A stretch of 16,909 nt of DNA from CBDHHC01 sp050633205 (GCA_050633205.1 JBOEGA010000053.1:1-16909), one strand, 5' to 3'; counted from the first letter of the stretch, positions 7,458 through 14,743 are shown. Notes: generated from the sequence alone by a model not told the origin. A program made the numbers and translations.

Positions 7458-8471
7458 TTATTTGTTTTTTCTCGCATGAAGTCGTTCTCGATACTCCCCC
7501 GGCGTTACCCCCGTCCAGTGTCTGAAGGCCCGGATAAACGAACTCTGCTCTGAATACCCAAGTAACAATGCTATCTCAGAATGGGAAAGGCCCTTGTCAG
7601 CCATATATTGTTTCGCCAGCCGCAACCGCATTTCAGAAAGAATGGAACGATAGCTATGCCCTCCGGCACTCAGCTTTCGATAGAATGAACGTAATGAATA
7701 CCCCATTTTACGCGCAACAACTTCTGCACTGACATCTCCGTCTTTCATCGCCTTAATCATATAGGACTGCATTTTTTCAAAAAAACCGGCAAAGTCTTCT
7801 TCCACAACACTGGATTGCTGCATAAGCGCCTGCGCCTGCTGCTCCAGCAGTTTTCTCAAATAAGGGTCGCTGCTTGATATACGCATGGATAACAGGTGAA
7901 GGGGAATTTCCACCATCAATGCCTGTGCTTCATATTTGATCGGACATCCCATAATTGCTTCATGAAAACTGGTATCATTCGGAGCCGGGCCCGGTATTGC
8001 AACACAGACTGGAGGAATATCTTTACCAATAAGAGTCTGGTACAATCGCACAAAAGCGGCGATGCTGAATTCATGAGAAAGCCGTGCATTTGCTTCAGGT
8101 CTCTTCCAGTAGATCTGGGTATTACCTCCCTCCTCCACTGTCCACGACTTTAGCCCGGTCTGCACCAGAGTGCGAAAACTGCCATACCGCCCAAGTGCCT
8201 GACCAAGGTTATTGCACGACAAAAAGAGATATCCCATCACTCCAAAATTTCGTGGCTGTGTCGCCATTCCAAGCCTGAAGCCAAGCCCCGGAACCGGATC
8301 CAGCTTTTGAATTTCCCCCATAAGCTCACCAAAACGAATTGCGCACATGGAAGTGCTGCTCTTTAGTTCTCTAAGCTCACCCTCCAATTCTGCAGACTTC
8401 AGATTACGCTCTGAAAGGTACGAAATAAGCGGTTCCACGAAGGCACTGGGTATCAAAACTTTTTGTGTCAT
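7458..8471 (-). CDS. AraC-family regulator, OruR/ArgR-like (Arabinose_bd + HTH)
   Basis: Transcription regulator of 337 aa when started at ATG 8469-8471. The frame stays open to 8636, but that would overlap the divergent gene at 8595, and the extra 55 residues do not look like this family. The N-terminal ~200 residues fit the PF12625 ligand domain: I-P-S-A-F-V-E-P-L-I-S-Y-L near the start, P-G-L-G-F-R-L-G and N-F-G-V-M-G-Y-L-F-L-S-C-N-N-L-G-Q-A-L. The C-terminus is an AraC HTH pair with V-A-R-K-M-G-Y-S-L-R-S-F-Y-R-K-L and I-A-L-L-L-G-Y-S-E-Q-S-S-F-I-R-A-F-R-H-W-T-G-V-T-P. Relatives control amino-acid, lipid or xenobiotic catabolism. Divergence from the molybdoenzyme fusion by 123 bp suggests that operon is its target. 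Its ribosome site is weak, and GGAAA-GTAT-TTTCC (8474-8487) overlaps it, possibly for autoregulation. Confidence 0.87.
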   Translation of the reverse strand: MTQKVLIPSAFVEPLISYLSERNLKSAELEGELRELKSSTSMCAIRFGELMGEIQKLDPVPGLGFRLGMATQPRNFGVMGYLFLSCNNLGQALGRYGSFRTLVQTGLKSWTVEEGGNTQIYWKRPEANARLSHEFSIAAFVRLYQTLIGKDIPPVCVAIPGPAPNDTSFHEAIMGCPIKYEAQALMVEIPLHLLSMRISSSDPYLRKLLEQQAQALMQQSSVVEEDFAGFFEKMQSYMIKAMKDGDVSAEVVARKMGYSLRSFYRKLSAGGHSYRSILSEMRLRLAKQYMADKGLSHSEIALLLGYSEQSSFIRAFRHWTGVTPGEYRERLHARKNK

Positions 8472-8500
8472 CGGGAAAGTATTTTCCAGTTGGCACAAAA

Positions 8501-8536
8501 TGTCAACAGAAAGAGAAACTGACAATACAAAAGGAT
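8501..8536 (+). promoter_or_regulatory. Candidate direct-repeat operator for the divergent AraC regulator
   Basis: TGTCAACAGAAAG begins at 8501 and TGACAATACAAAAG at 8520, a 19-bp period, and a related TGGCACAAAA lies at 8491. OruR/ArgR-type AraC proteins use tandem TGTC-like half-sites about two helical turns apart, so the spacing fits. The downstream copy would abut the -35 position of a TAGTAT -10-like hexamer at 8559-8564, which lacks a recognisable -35. That is the class II activator layout. It is inferred from the sequence pattern and not proven. Confidence 0.4.
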
Positions 8537-8594
8537 AAAAACAACATAACATACCCGGTAGTATTTTTATTTTCAGACACAAATGGAGTAGTGA

Positions 8595-11500
8595 ATGGCA
8601 TACGTTGTAACCCAGGCTTGTATTAATCATAAACATACAAGTTGTGTGGATGTGTGTCCGGTAGAGGCATTTCGCGAAGGCCCTGAAATGCTGTTTATTG
8701 ACCCAGAGGTATGCATTGATTGCAACGCCTGCATAACAGAATGCCCCGAACAGGCGATTTACCCTACCAGCGCTGTTCCTGTTGATCAGCAGAAATATAT
8801 TGCACTGAATGCTGAAAGTGCAAAAATATTACCTGCAATAAAACAAAGTATCAGCAAAGAAACCGCTTCCAACCCTCATGCTGATACTGCAGGCAGGTTT
8901 GCAGTAATTGGTTCTGGACCATCGGGTTTTTACACGGCTGAAGCATTACTCAAACAAATGCCCTCTGCAACTGTCGATATATTCGAACGCCTGCCTACAC
9001 CTTTTGGACTGGTTCGCTACGGAGTAGCACCTGACCACCCCCGCATCAAATCTGTCAGTGCCGGCTTTGAAAGAATTGCAGAATCACCTCAGGTTCGCTT
9101 TTTTGGAAATGTGCAGATTGGTAAAGATATTTCGAGACAGGATCTCCTTTCAAATTATCATTCGGTCATTTATGCCACGGGGGGCTCAACCAGCCGCCCA
9201 CTTAACATTCCCGGCGCTGATCAGAAAAACATTCATGGTTCTTCCACTTTTGTCGGCTGGTACAATGGCCATCCTGACCATCAGGGACTGGAAGTAGACC
9301 TTTCTCATAATACAGCAACCATCATCGGTATCGGCAACGTCGCCCTTGATATCGCCCGTATCTTGATACTCCCGACAGAACAGCTTGCAAAAACAGATAT
9401 CGCTGATGAAGCCCTGCTGGCTCTAAAACAAAGCAATATTTCCGAAGTTAACCTTCTCGCCAGACGTGGTCCTGTACAGGCAGCCTTTACTCCAAAAGAG
9501 CTTGAACAGTTGATGGACATTCCTGATCTTAACCTCATCATAAATCCGGAAGACCTGGAACTCGACGAAGCCAGCCAGGCACAACTGCAACAGCCTGAAT
9601 TCAACGAAGCAAGACAAAATCTGGCGTTGCTCCATGAAATTTCCAAAAGAGAAAAACGCCCCGGTAAATCCATTCGCTTCCTTTTCAGTGTCAGCCCGGA
9701 GAAAATCCATTCAGAAACTCAAGGTACCCGACTGCTGACTGCTACAAGAAATGAGTTGCAGCCGGATGGCAAAGGCGGTGTCAGAGCAAAAGCAACCGAA
9801 AACTCCTTCGATATCCAGACAGGCCTGATAGTACACGCGATTGGATATCAGGGGGAAAACATTTCTGACCTTCCCTTTAATGAGACACGTGGCGTACTTG
9901 AAAACAGTCAGGGTGTTCTGGCACAGTCTTCTGAAAGCGATTACCCGCAGGAATTCACAGCAGGCTGGATTAAACGTGGTGCAAGTGGTGTAATTGGCAG
10001 CAACAAACAATGCGCAGGCGACACTGTTAGTCAGCTATTGAAAACCCTGCCAGTTGATATAGCATCTATCGAAAGCGATATAGAGCAGATCCTCGCAGAA
10101 CGTAATATTGACTTCATTACCTTCTCCGACTGGCGCTTCCTTGACGAGCATGAAAAAGCACTGGGTAAATCTGAAGGTCGTATGCGCAGCAAGATTACCG
10201 ATGTCAGACAAATGCTTGATATCATCCATAACGCCAAAGACAGAAAACAGCAGGATGAACTGGAGCAGGCAAAACTTCCTGTCAAAACACATTTCAGAAG
10301 CTGCACACTTTGTGAAGCCATGTGCGGCGTAAAAATTGAATATCAGGGAGATAAAATCCTGTCTGTTGCAGGTGACCCTGACGATCCACACAGCCTCGGA
10401 CATATCTGCCCGAAAGGCTATGCGATTCAGGATCTGCATAATGACCCGGATCGTCTCAAAACCCCAATGGAAAAGGTCAATGGAGAATGGCAGCCTATTG
10501 ACTGGGATACCGCCCTTGATAAAGTTGCCGAACGCCTTACTGCAATTCAGGAAAAACATGGCAATGACTCAGTAGGTGGTTACTGGGGTAACCCGGGTTC
10601 CCATAACCTTGGCCTGTTGCTGGGTTCAGGTGCATTGCGCAAGGAAATATCATCCCGCAACATGTTCACTGCTGCATCTCTTGATCAGATGCCACATCAG
10701 CTTGTGTCTTACCTGATGTTTGGACACGGCCAGCTATTCACTATCCCTGATATCGACCGTACTGATTATATGCTGATGCTTGGTGCAAACCCTGCTGTAT
10801 CAAATGGAAGTCTGATGACAGCAGGTGATATCCTGAAAAGACTGGAAGCAATCCCGGAACGCGGTGGTAAAGTTGTTCTTATTGACCCACGTCGTAACGA
10901 AACTGTTCGATACGTTTCAGAGCATCACTTTATCAAACCGGCAGCAGACCCGTTATTTCTAATCGGACTGATACAACATATCATTGACCAGAAACTGTAT
11001 AATCCCGGTCACTTAACCGAATTCATGGACGATTGGGAAAGCCTGTTGGGAATGTTTGGACAATTCACCCTTGATGAAATCAGCACTCAATGCGGTATCC
11101 CTGCATCTGAAATCAAACGCATTGCGGAAGAATTTGCAGCTGCAGAACGTGCCGTCTGCTATGGCCGCATGGGAATTGCCACTCAGAACCACAGTGCACT
11201 GAACCACTGGCTGATACTGGTACTCAACATTCTGACCGGCAACCTCGACAGCCCTGGCGGAATGATGTTCACAACACCAGCCTTTGATAAATCTCTGACC
11301 CGCCCTATGGGAAGCTTTGGTGATTACAAAAGCCGGGTTCGAGGACTACCGGAATTTATGCGCCAGTTACCATCAGCAGTCATTGCTGAAGAAATGCTAA
11401 CTCCCGGAGAGGGGCAGATAAAAGCCTTTATCTGTGTTGCAGGAAATCCTGTTCTGACAGCTCCGAACGGCCGCATGATGGACGAGGCGATGGATGGTCT

Positions 11501-12455
11501 GGACTTTATGGTTTCCATTGATTTCTTCCTGAATGAAACCTCACGTCATGCTGATATCATCCTTCCACCAACAGGACCGCTGGAACATGAGCAATATGAT
11601 ATCGTTTACAATATTCTGGCAGTTCGTAACCTTGCCAAATTCTCCGATGCTCTGTTTGAGCAATCAGAAGAAGCCCGCTCTGACTGGGAGATTGTTCAGG
11701 GGCTGAGCAAGAGAATTGCAGCCCTTAAAAATCCTGAAGAAGCAAAAAAACAGGAAGGCAGAAATGAAATGTCTCCTGAGCAGATAATCGACTATGGTCT
11801 GCGAACTGGCCCGTATGGCAAAGGCTTTACCGAATATAACAGTGGCGAACCTGTCGCACGTGAAGAAGGCCTGAGCCTGTCAGTTTTGAAGAAATACCCT
11901 CACGGCCTTGACCTTGGGCCTATGAAACCCGGTTTCCCGAATTACCTCTTCACCAAAGACAAAAAGATCTGCCTCATGCCTGATGTAATAATTCAGGATA
12001 TGAAGCTTCTGATTGACGAAGTAACTCAAATGCAGAACAGCCAGTCACTCATGCTGATTGGCAGACGGGATCTGCGTACCAATAACTCATGGATGCATAA
12101 CAGCGAGAGACTGGTAAAAGGCAAAGACCGCTGCGCATTATTCATTCACCCGGAAGATGCTCTCAGGTTGTCCCTGACAGACAAAGGCAGGGCACGTATT
12201 CTTTCACGGGTTGGTGAACTGGAAGTCGATATCAAAGTAACCGACGAGATCATGCAGGGTGTTGTCAGCCTCCCGCACGGCTGGGGACACCATCGTGAAG
12301 GTATTGGCCTGTCAGTGGCACAAAGCAGCCCCGGCATCAGCGCCAACGATATCACCGATGATCAATATGTGGACAGTCTTTCAGGTAATGCAATTTTCAA
12401 CGGCATCCCTGTAGACGTTTTGCCACTAAATGCAATTGCTGATAAAGTTGCCTGA
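8595..12455 (+). CDS. Fused 7Fe ferredoxin / NADPH:ferredoxin reductase (FprB-like) / molybdopterin oxidoreductase
   Basis: A single uninterrupted frame of 1286 aa, started at ATG 8595 behind GGAG (8585-8588). Residues 1-60 are a 7Fe-type ferredoxin: C9, C17, C21 (3Fe site) and C40, C43, C46, C50 (4Fe site). Residues about 100-555 are an FAD/NADPH reductase of the FprA/adrenodoxin-reductase family: FAD motif G106-S-G108-P-S-G111, P-T-P-F-G-L-V-R-Y-G-V-A-P-D-H-P, NADPH motif G245-I-G247-N-V-A250, and the family end W-R-F-L-D-E-H-E-K-A-L-G...G-R-M-R-S-K. Residues about 560-1286 are a full bis-MGD oxidoreductase: C570-x2-C573-x3-C577-x27-C605, then the Mo domains and a C-terminal pterin-binding domain with S-L-P-H-G-W-G-H. 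No Tat signal is present, so it should act in the cytoplasm. Electrons could pass between NADPH and Mo inside one chain. The 1-555 part matches mycobacterial FprB in design; the added Mo domain is the unusual element. The substrate is unknown. Confidence 0.92.
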   Translation: MAYVVTQACINHKHTSCVDVCPVEAFREGPEMLFIDPEVCIDCNACITECPEQAIYPTSAVPVDQQKYIALNAESAKILPAIKQSISKETASNPHADTAGRFAVIGSGPSGFYTAEALLKQMPSATVDIFERLPTPFGLVRYGVAPDHPRIKSVSAGFERIAESPQVRFFGNVQIGKDISRQDLLSNYHSVIYATGGSTSRPLNIPGADQKNIHGSSTFVGWYNGHPDHQGLEVDLSHNTATIIGIGNVALDIARILILPTEQLAKTDIADEALLALKQSNISEVNLLARRGPVQAAFTPKELEQLMDIPDLNLIINPEDLELDEASQAQLQQPEFNEARQNLALLHEISKREKRPGKSIRFLFSVSPEKIHSETQGTRLLTATRNELQPDGKGGVRAKATENSFDIQTGLIVHAIGYQGENISDLPFNETRGVLENSQGVLAQSSESDYPQEFTAGWIKRGASGVIGSNKQCAGDTVSQLLKTLPVDIASIESDIEQILAERNIDFITFSDWRFLDEHEKALGKSEGRMRSKITDVRQMLDIIHNAKDRKQQDELEQAKLPVKTHFRSCTLCEAMCGVKIEYQGDKILSVAGDPDDPHSLGHICPKGYAIQDLHNDPDRLKTPMEKVNGEWQPIDWDTALDKVAERLTAIQEKHGNDSVGGYWGNPGSHNLGLLLGSGALRKEISSRNMFTAASLDQMPHQLVSYLMFGHGQLFTIPDIDRTDYMLMLGANPAVSNGSLMTAGDILKRLEAIPERGGKVVLIDPRRNETVRYVSEHHFIKPAADPLFLIGLIQHIIDQKLYNPGHLTEFMDDWESLLGMFGQFTLDEISTQCGIPASEIKRIAEEFAAAERAVCYGRMGIATQNHSALNHWLILVLNILTGNLDSPGGMMFTTPAFDKSLTRPMGSFGDYKSRVRGLPEFMRQLPSAVIAEEMLTPGEGQIKAFICVAGNPVLTAPNGRMMDEAMDGLDFMVSIDFFLNETSRHADIILPPTGPLEHEQYDIVYNILAVRNLAKFSDALFEQSEEARSDWEIVQGLSKRIAALKNPEEAKKQEGRNEMSPEQIIDYGLRTGPYGKGFTEYNSGEPVAREEGLSLSVLKKYPHGLDLGPMKPGFPNYLFTKDKKICLMPDVIIQDMKLLIDEVTQMQNSQSLMLIGRRDLRTNNSWMHNSERLVKGKDRCALFIHPEDALRLSLTDKGRARILSRVGELEVDIKVTDEIMQGVVSLPHGWGHHREGIGLSVAQSSPGISANDITDDQYVDSLSGNAIFNGIPVDVLPLNAIADKVA

Positions 12456-12487
12456 TAATAATTTAAAAGTCTCGGTAAGGTAAAATA

Positions 12488-13588
12488 ATGGCAACTCATA
12501 AGCTCATTGGCGCTCCCATATCTTATTACACTGGCAAGGTACGGGCATATCTTCGTTTCAAACAGATCCCCCATGAGGAAATTCTTTCCTCTGGAGAGGT
12601 CTATCAGAACACGATTATGCCCCGCGTAGGCTTCCCTGTAATTCCGGTCTTCATCACCGATGAAGATCAGACATTGCAGGACAGCACTGACATTATCGAC
12701 TATCTGGAAACAAAATACCCGAATCAGCCTGTATACCCGTCAACACCACTGCAAAAATTTGTAGCCCTGCTGATGGAAGTCTATGGCGACGAATGGTTGC
12801 TGCTTCCAGCCATGCACTACCGCTGGAACCTGCCGGAAAACCGCGAATATGCCATCCGCAAATTTGGTGAAACCTCTGCCCCGGAAGCAACACCGGATGA
12901 ACAGCTGAAAATTGGTCAGGACAGGTCTGGTCGCTTTGCTGGCTCTCTGCCAATCCTTGGTGTAACAGAAGAAACAAAAGCCGCCATTGAAACCAGCTAT
13001 CTCCAACTGCTTTCAGATTTTGAAGCACACCTGAAACACCATCCATTCCTGTTAGGCACCAGACCTTCAATTGGTGACTATGGCTTAATAGGCCCTCTAT
13101 ACGCTCACCTTTACCTTGACCCGGCTTCCGGCCGTATCATGGAGGAACATGCCCCTGGTGTTGTCGATTGGGTCAAACGCATGCACGATCCCAAAACACA
13201 TGAAGGTGAGTTTCTGCCTGATGACCAGATACCGGAAACGCTGTTACCTCTGCTTGCCCGAATGTTCACTGAACATGTCCCTGTCCTTCTGAGCACGATC
13301 CGCCATATAAAAAAATGGTCTGATGAAAACCCAGGTGAAACCAAAGTTCCACGCAACATAGGCTCTCACAGTTTCGTCGTTGAAGATGTCGAGGGAGTCC
13401 GGGCTATTCTCCCTGCAAACCAGTGGATGTGGCAACGACCTTATGATTTATACCATTCTGTCGATGATAACTCTCGCAATAAATTCAACAATTACCTTTC
13501 TGCGTTTCCCGGTGCAGTTGAAGCCATGAATTCAACAATCAGCAGTAGACTTGCCAGAGACAATTTCCGCTTCAGACTGGAAGCATAA
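12488..13588 (+). CDS. Glutathione S-transferase-like protein, long form
   Basis: A 366-aa cytoplasmic protein. Residues 1-85 form a thioredoxin-like GST N-domain: H-K-L-I-G-A-P-I-S-Y-Y-T-G-K-V-R-A-Y-L, then a cis-Pro segment G-F-P-V-I-P-V-F, and the glutathione-binding turn L-Q-D-S-T-D-I-I-D-Y-L-E. The helical GST C-domain spans about residues 90-250 and includes R-P-S-I-G-D-Y-G-L-I-G-P-L-Y-A-H-L, the 'S.aD..l.g.l' signature. About 110 further residues make it longer than the usual 200-230 aa GST. No Cys sits in the active-site loop; Ser or Tyr would be the candidate catalytic residue. It starts 32 nt after the molybdoenzyme stop with AAGG at a good distance, so the two are co-transcribed. 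A role in handling the substrate or a reactive product of that enzyme is an inference. Confidence 0.85.
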   Translation: MATHKLIGAPISYYTGKVRAYLRFKQIPHEEILSSGEVYQNTIMPRVGFPVIPVFITDEDQTLQDSTDIIDYLETKYPNQPVYPSTPLQKFVALLMEVYGDEWLLLPAMHYRWNLPENREYAIRKFGETSAPEATPDEQLKIGQDRSGRFAGSLPILGVTEETKAAIETSYLQLLSDFEAHLKHHPFLLGTRPSIGDYGLIGPLYAHLYLDPASGRIMEEHAPGVVDWVKRMHDPKTHEGEFLPDDQIPETLLPLLARMFTEHVPVLLSTIRHIKKWSDENPGETKVPRNIGSHSFVVEDVEGVRAILPANQWMWQRPYDLYHSVDDNSRNKFNNYLSAFPGAVEAMNSTISSRLARDNFRFRLEA

Positions 13589-13598
13589 AAGCTCTCCT

Positions 13599-13625
13599 GA
13601 ATAGCCTGAAAATAACAGGCTATTC
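13599..13625 (+). terminator. Stem-loop terminator after the GST-like gene
   Basis: A perfect 10-bp stem, GAATAGCCTG (13599-13608) and CAGGCTATTC (13616-13625), with a 7-nt loop and ATCATTTT downstream. It begins 11 nt after the GST-like stop codon and probably ends the two-gene operon. Confidence 0.7.
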
Positions 13626-13651
13626 ATCATTTTCCTGTACCTTGTGATCTG

Positions 13652-13689
13652 AATAACCTGAGCTTTTCTTTATGGCACTCAGGTTTATT
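13652..13689. repeat. Imperfect inverted repeat upstream of the TPR gene
   Basis: AATAACCTGAG (from 13652) pairs with CTCAGGTTTATT (from 13678) apart from one bulged T, giving about 11 bp around a 15-nt loop. It lies just upstream of a -10-like TATGAT (13701-13706), so it could be an operator. It lacks a T run and is unlikely to be a terminator for plus-strand transcripts. Confidence 0.4.
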
Positions 13690-13700
13690 AAAAATTTACA

Positions 13701-13706
13701 TATGAT
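13701..13706 (+). promoter_or_regulatory. Possible -10 element for the TPR gene
   Basis: TATGAT matches the -10 consensus at five of six positions and lies 70 nt upstream of the ATG at 13777. No convincing -35 is present 16-18 nt upstream; that position is taken by the right arm of the inverted repeat ending near 13689. Confidence 0.3.
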
Positions 13707-13732
13707 GCCTCGGCGATATGAGATTTGGGTAA

Positions 13733-13752
13733 GTATCAGCCTGTTTTGATAC
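13733..13752 (+). promoter_or_regulatory. Leader hairpin before the TPR gene ribosome site
   Basis: GTATCA (13733-13738) and TGATAC (13747-13752) form a 6-bp stem with an 8-nt loop, ending 10 nt before the GGAGAG ribosome site (13763-13768). It may influence translation or message stability. The stem is short, so the evidence is modest. Confidence 0.3.
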
Positions 13753-13776
13753 CTGGACAATTGGAGAGATACCATA

Positions 13777-14292
13777 ATGAAACATATTGTAAAAACTGGT
13801 AAAGCACTGGCTTTGGCTATTGCTATTACAGCAATCGGCAGTTTTTCTTTACCATCGTCTTCTCAGGCTGGCGAAATAGAAGATTTGAGAGATCAGTTTG
13901 GCAAACAATACGAGCGAGGTCAGTTTAAAGAGATATTTGCCACCCTTGGAAAAATGGAAGCTCTTGTAAAGGCCAAACACGGTGAAGGCAGCGAAAGACA
14001 TGTCAAAGTTCTGGATAGATTGGCCAATCAGTTTAAAGTTATCGGCAGAAAGAAAAATGCTGAAGGAGTTCTTCTGAAAGCTATTGCACTGGCTGAAGGC
14101 AAGCTTGGTAAAGACTCCAAATCTGTTCTGCAGAGCCGTTCCAGCCTTGGTATTCTCTACGTCGGGCAAAATAGAATAGATGAAGCAAAAAAACAATTTG
14201 AGCTGGCTTCGGCAATCGCAGAAAAAGTTTATGGTCCCGACGATATGGAGACCAAAATTATGAAGAATAACCTGAAGCTTCTTAGTAAATAA
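13777..14292 (+). CDS. Small exported TPR-repeat protein
   Basis: A 171-aa protein with a clear signal peptide: basic M-K-H-I-V-K-T-G-K, hydrophobic A-L-A-L-A-I-A-I-T-A-I, and a probable cleavage after S-Q-A near residue 31. The mature part is helical and has two to three tetratricopeptide units of the 42-residue, kinesin-light-chain type. They are recognisable from A-E-G-V-L-L-K-A-I-A-L-A-E-G-K-L-G-K-D-S, then S-R-S-S-L-G-I-L-Y-V, then A-K-K-Q-F-E-L-A-S-A-I-A-E-K-V-Y-G-P-D-D. Such repeats mediate protein-protein contacts, so a periplasmic scaffold or adaptor is plausible. I do not recognise a specific gene. It appears monocistronic, with its own leader and a strong terminator. Confidence 0.82.
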   Translation: MKHIVKTGKALALAIAITAIGSFSLPSSSQAGEIEDLRDQFGKQYERGQFKEIFATLGKMEALVKAKHGEGSERHVKVLDRLANQFKVIGRKKNAEGVLLKAIALAEGKLGKDSKSVLQSRSSLGILYVGQNRIDEAKKQFELASAIAEKVYGPDDMETKIMKNNLKLLSK

Positions 14293-14316
14293 CTTCAGCA
14301 CAGTATTGAATTTTAT

Positions 14317-14340
14317 AAACGGCCTTCGGGCCGTTTTTTT
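14317..14340 (+). terminator. Strong rho-independent terminator after the TPR gene
   Basis: AAACGGCC (14317-14324), a TTCG tetraloop and GGCCGTTT (14329-14336) form an 8-bp stem that continues into a T run through 14340. The C(UUCG)G loop is exceptionally stable. It lies 25 nt after the TPR stop codon. Confidence 0.95.
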
Positions 14341-14428
14341 ATGCTCATTCCCTGCCCTCACACAAACATCTCCGCCACCAGAACCGATGCAGAGTTATAC
14401 GTCATTCTCTTCCCCTATCAACAGGGCT

Positions 14429-14510
14429 GTGCAGAGCGCAAAAGCGCTGCTTTCTAGTAGTAAATAAATTGCAGTGCTTAGGCGCTCTGCACGGACGTTT
14501 TTTTCTTTAT
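14429..14510. repeat. Long imperfect inverted repeat with T-rich tail, next to assembly gap
   Basis: A 22-nt arm at 14429-14450 (starting GTGCAGAGCGC, ending GCGCTGC) pairs with 14471-14492 (starting GCAGTGCT, ending GCGCTCTGCAC) at 19 of 22 positions around a 20-nt AT-rich loop. It is followed by ACGG-ACG and a seven-T run, then the N gap at 14511. It could be an intergenic repeat unit (REP or MITE-like) that broke the assembly, or a terminator facing the gap. The rest of 14341-14796 holds no gene that I can support. Confidence 0.6.
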
Positions 14511-14672
14511 NNNNNNNNNNNNNNNNNNNNNNNNNNNNNNNNNNNNNNNNNNNNNNNNNNNNNNNNNNNNNNNNNNNNNNNNNNNNNNNNNNNNNNNNNN
14601 NNNNNNNNNNNNNNNNNNNNNNNNNNNNNNNNNNNNNNNNNNNNNNNNNNNNNNNNNNNNNNNNNNNNNNNN
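14511..14672. other. Assembly gap (162 N)
   Basis: An unbroken run of 162 undetermined bases. Any reading frame crossing it is artificial. The position beside an inverted repeat suggests that a repetitive element blocked assembly; the true length and content are unknown. Confidence 0.98.
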
Positions 14673-14743
14673 CAGGAGTATATGGGAGGTTTTGCTAGGG
14701 GGAATAAGTTTTTTAAAATCTGACAGCTCTCATCTGAACAGAA

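Noticed and set aside
7452..7463. AAATAATTATTT palindrome as a terminator between the two AraC genes
   Set aside because: It is a pure A/T stem without a loop and would not form a stable hairpin.
8595..12455. Naming the fusion as formate dehydrogenase or glutamate synthase small subunit
   Set aside because: The Mo region lacks Cys/Sec at the expected position, and the reductase part carries FprA/FprB features rather than GltD ones; the substrate is unknown.
13849..14361. 170-codon reverse-strand frame opposite the TPR gene
   Set aside because: It crosses a strong plus-strand terminator and mirrors the TPR coding sequence; Phe/Cys-rich content is typical of antisense shadow.
14429..14492. 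Integron attC site
   Set aside because: The inverted repeat lacks the GTTRRRY / RYYYAAC core sites, and no integron cassette or integrase is nearby.
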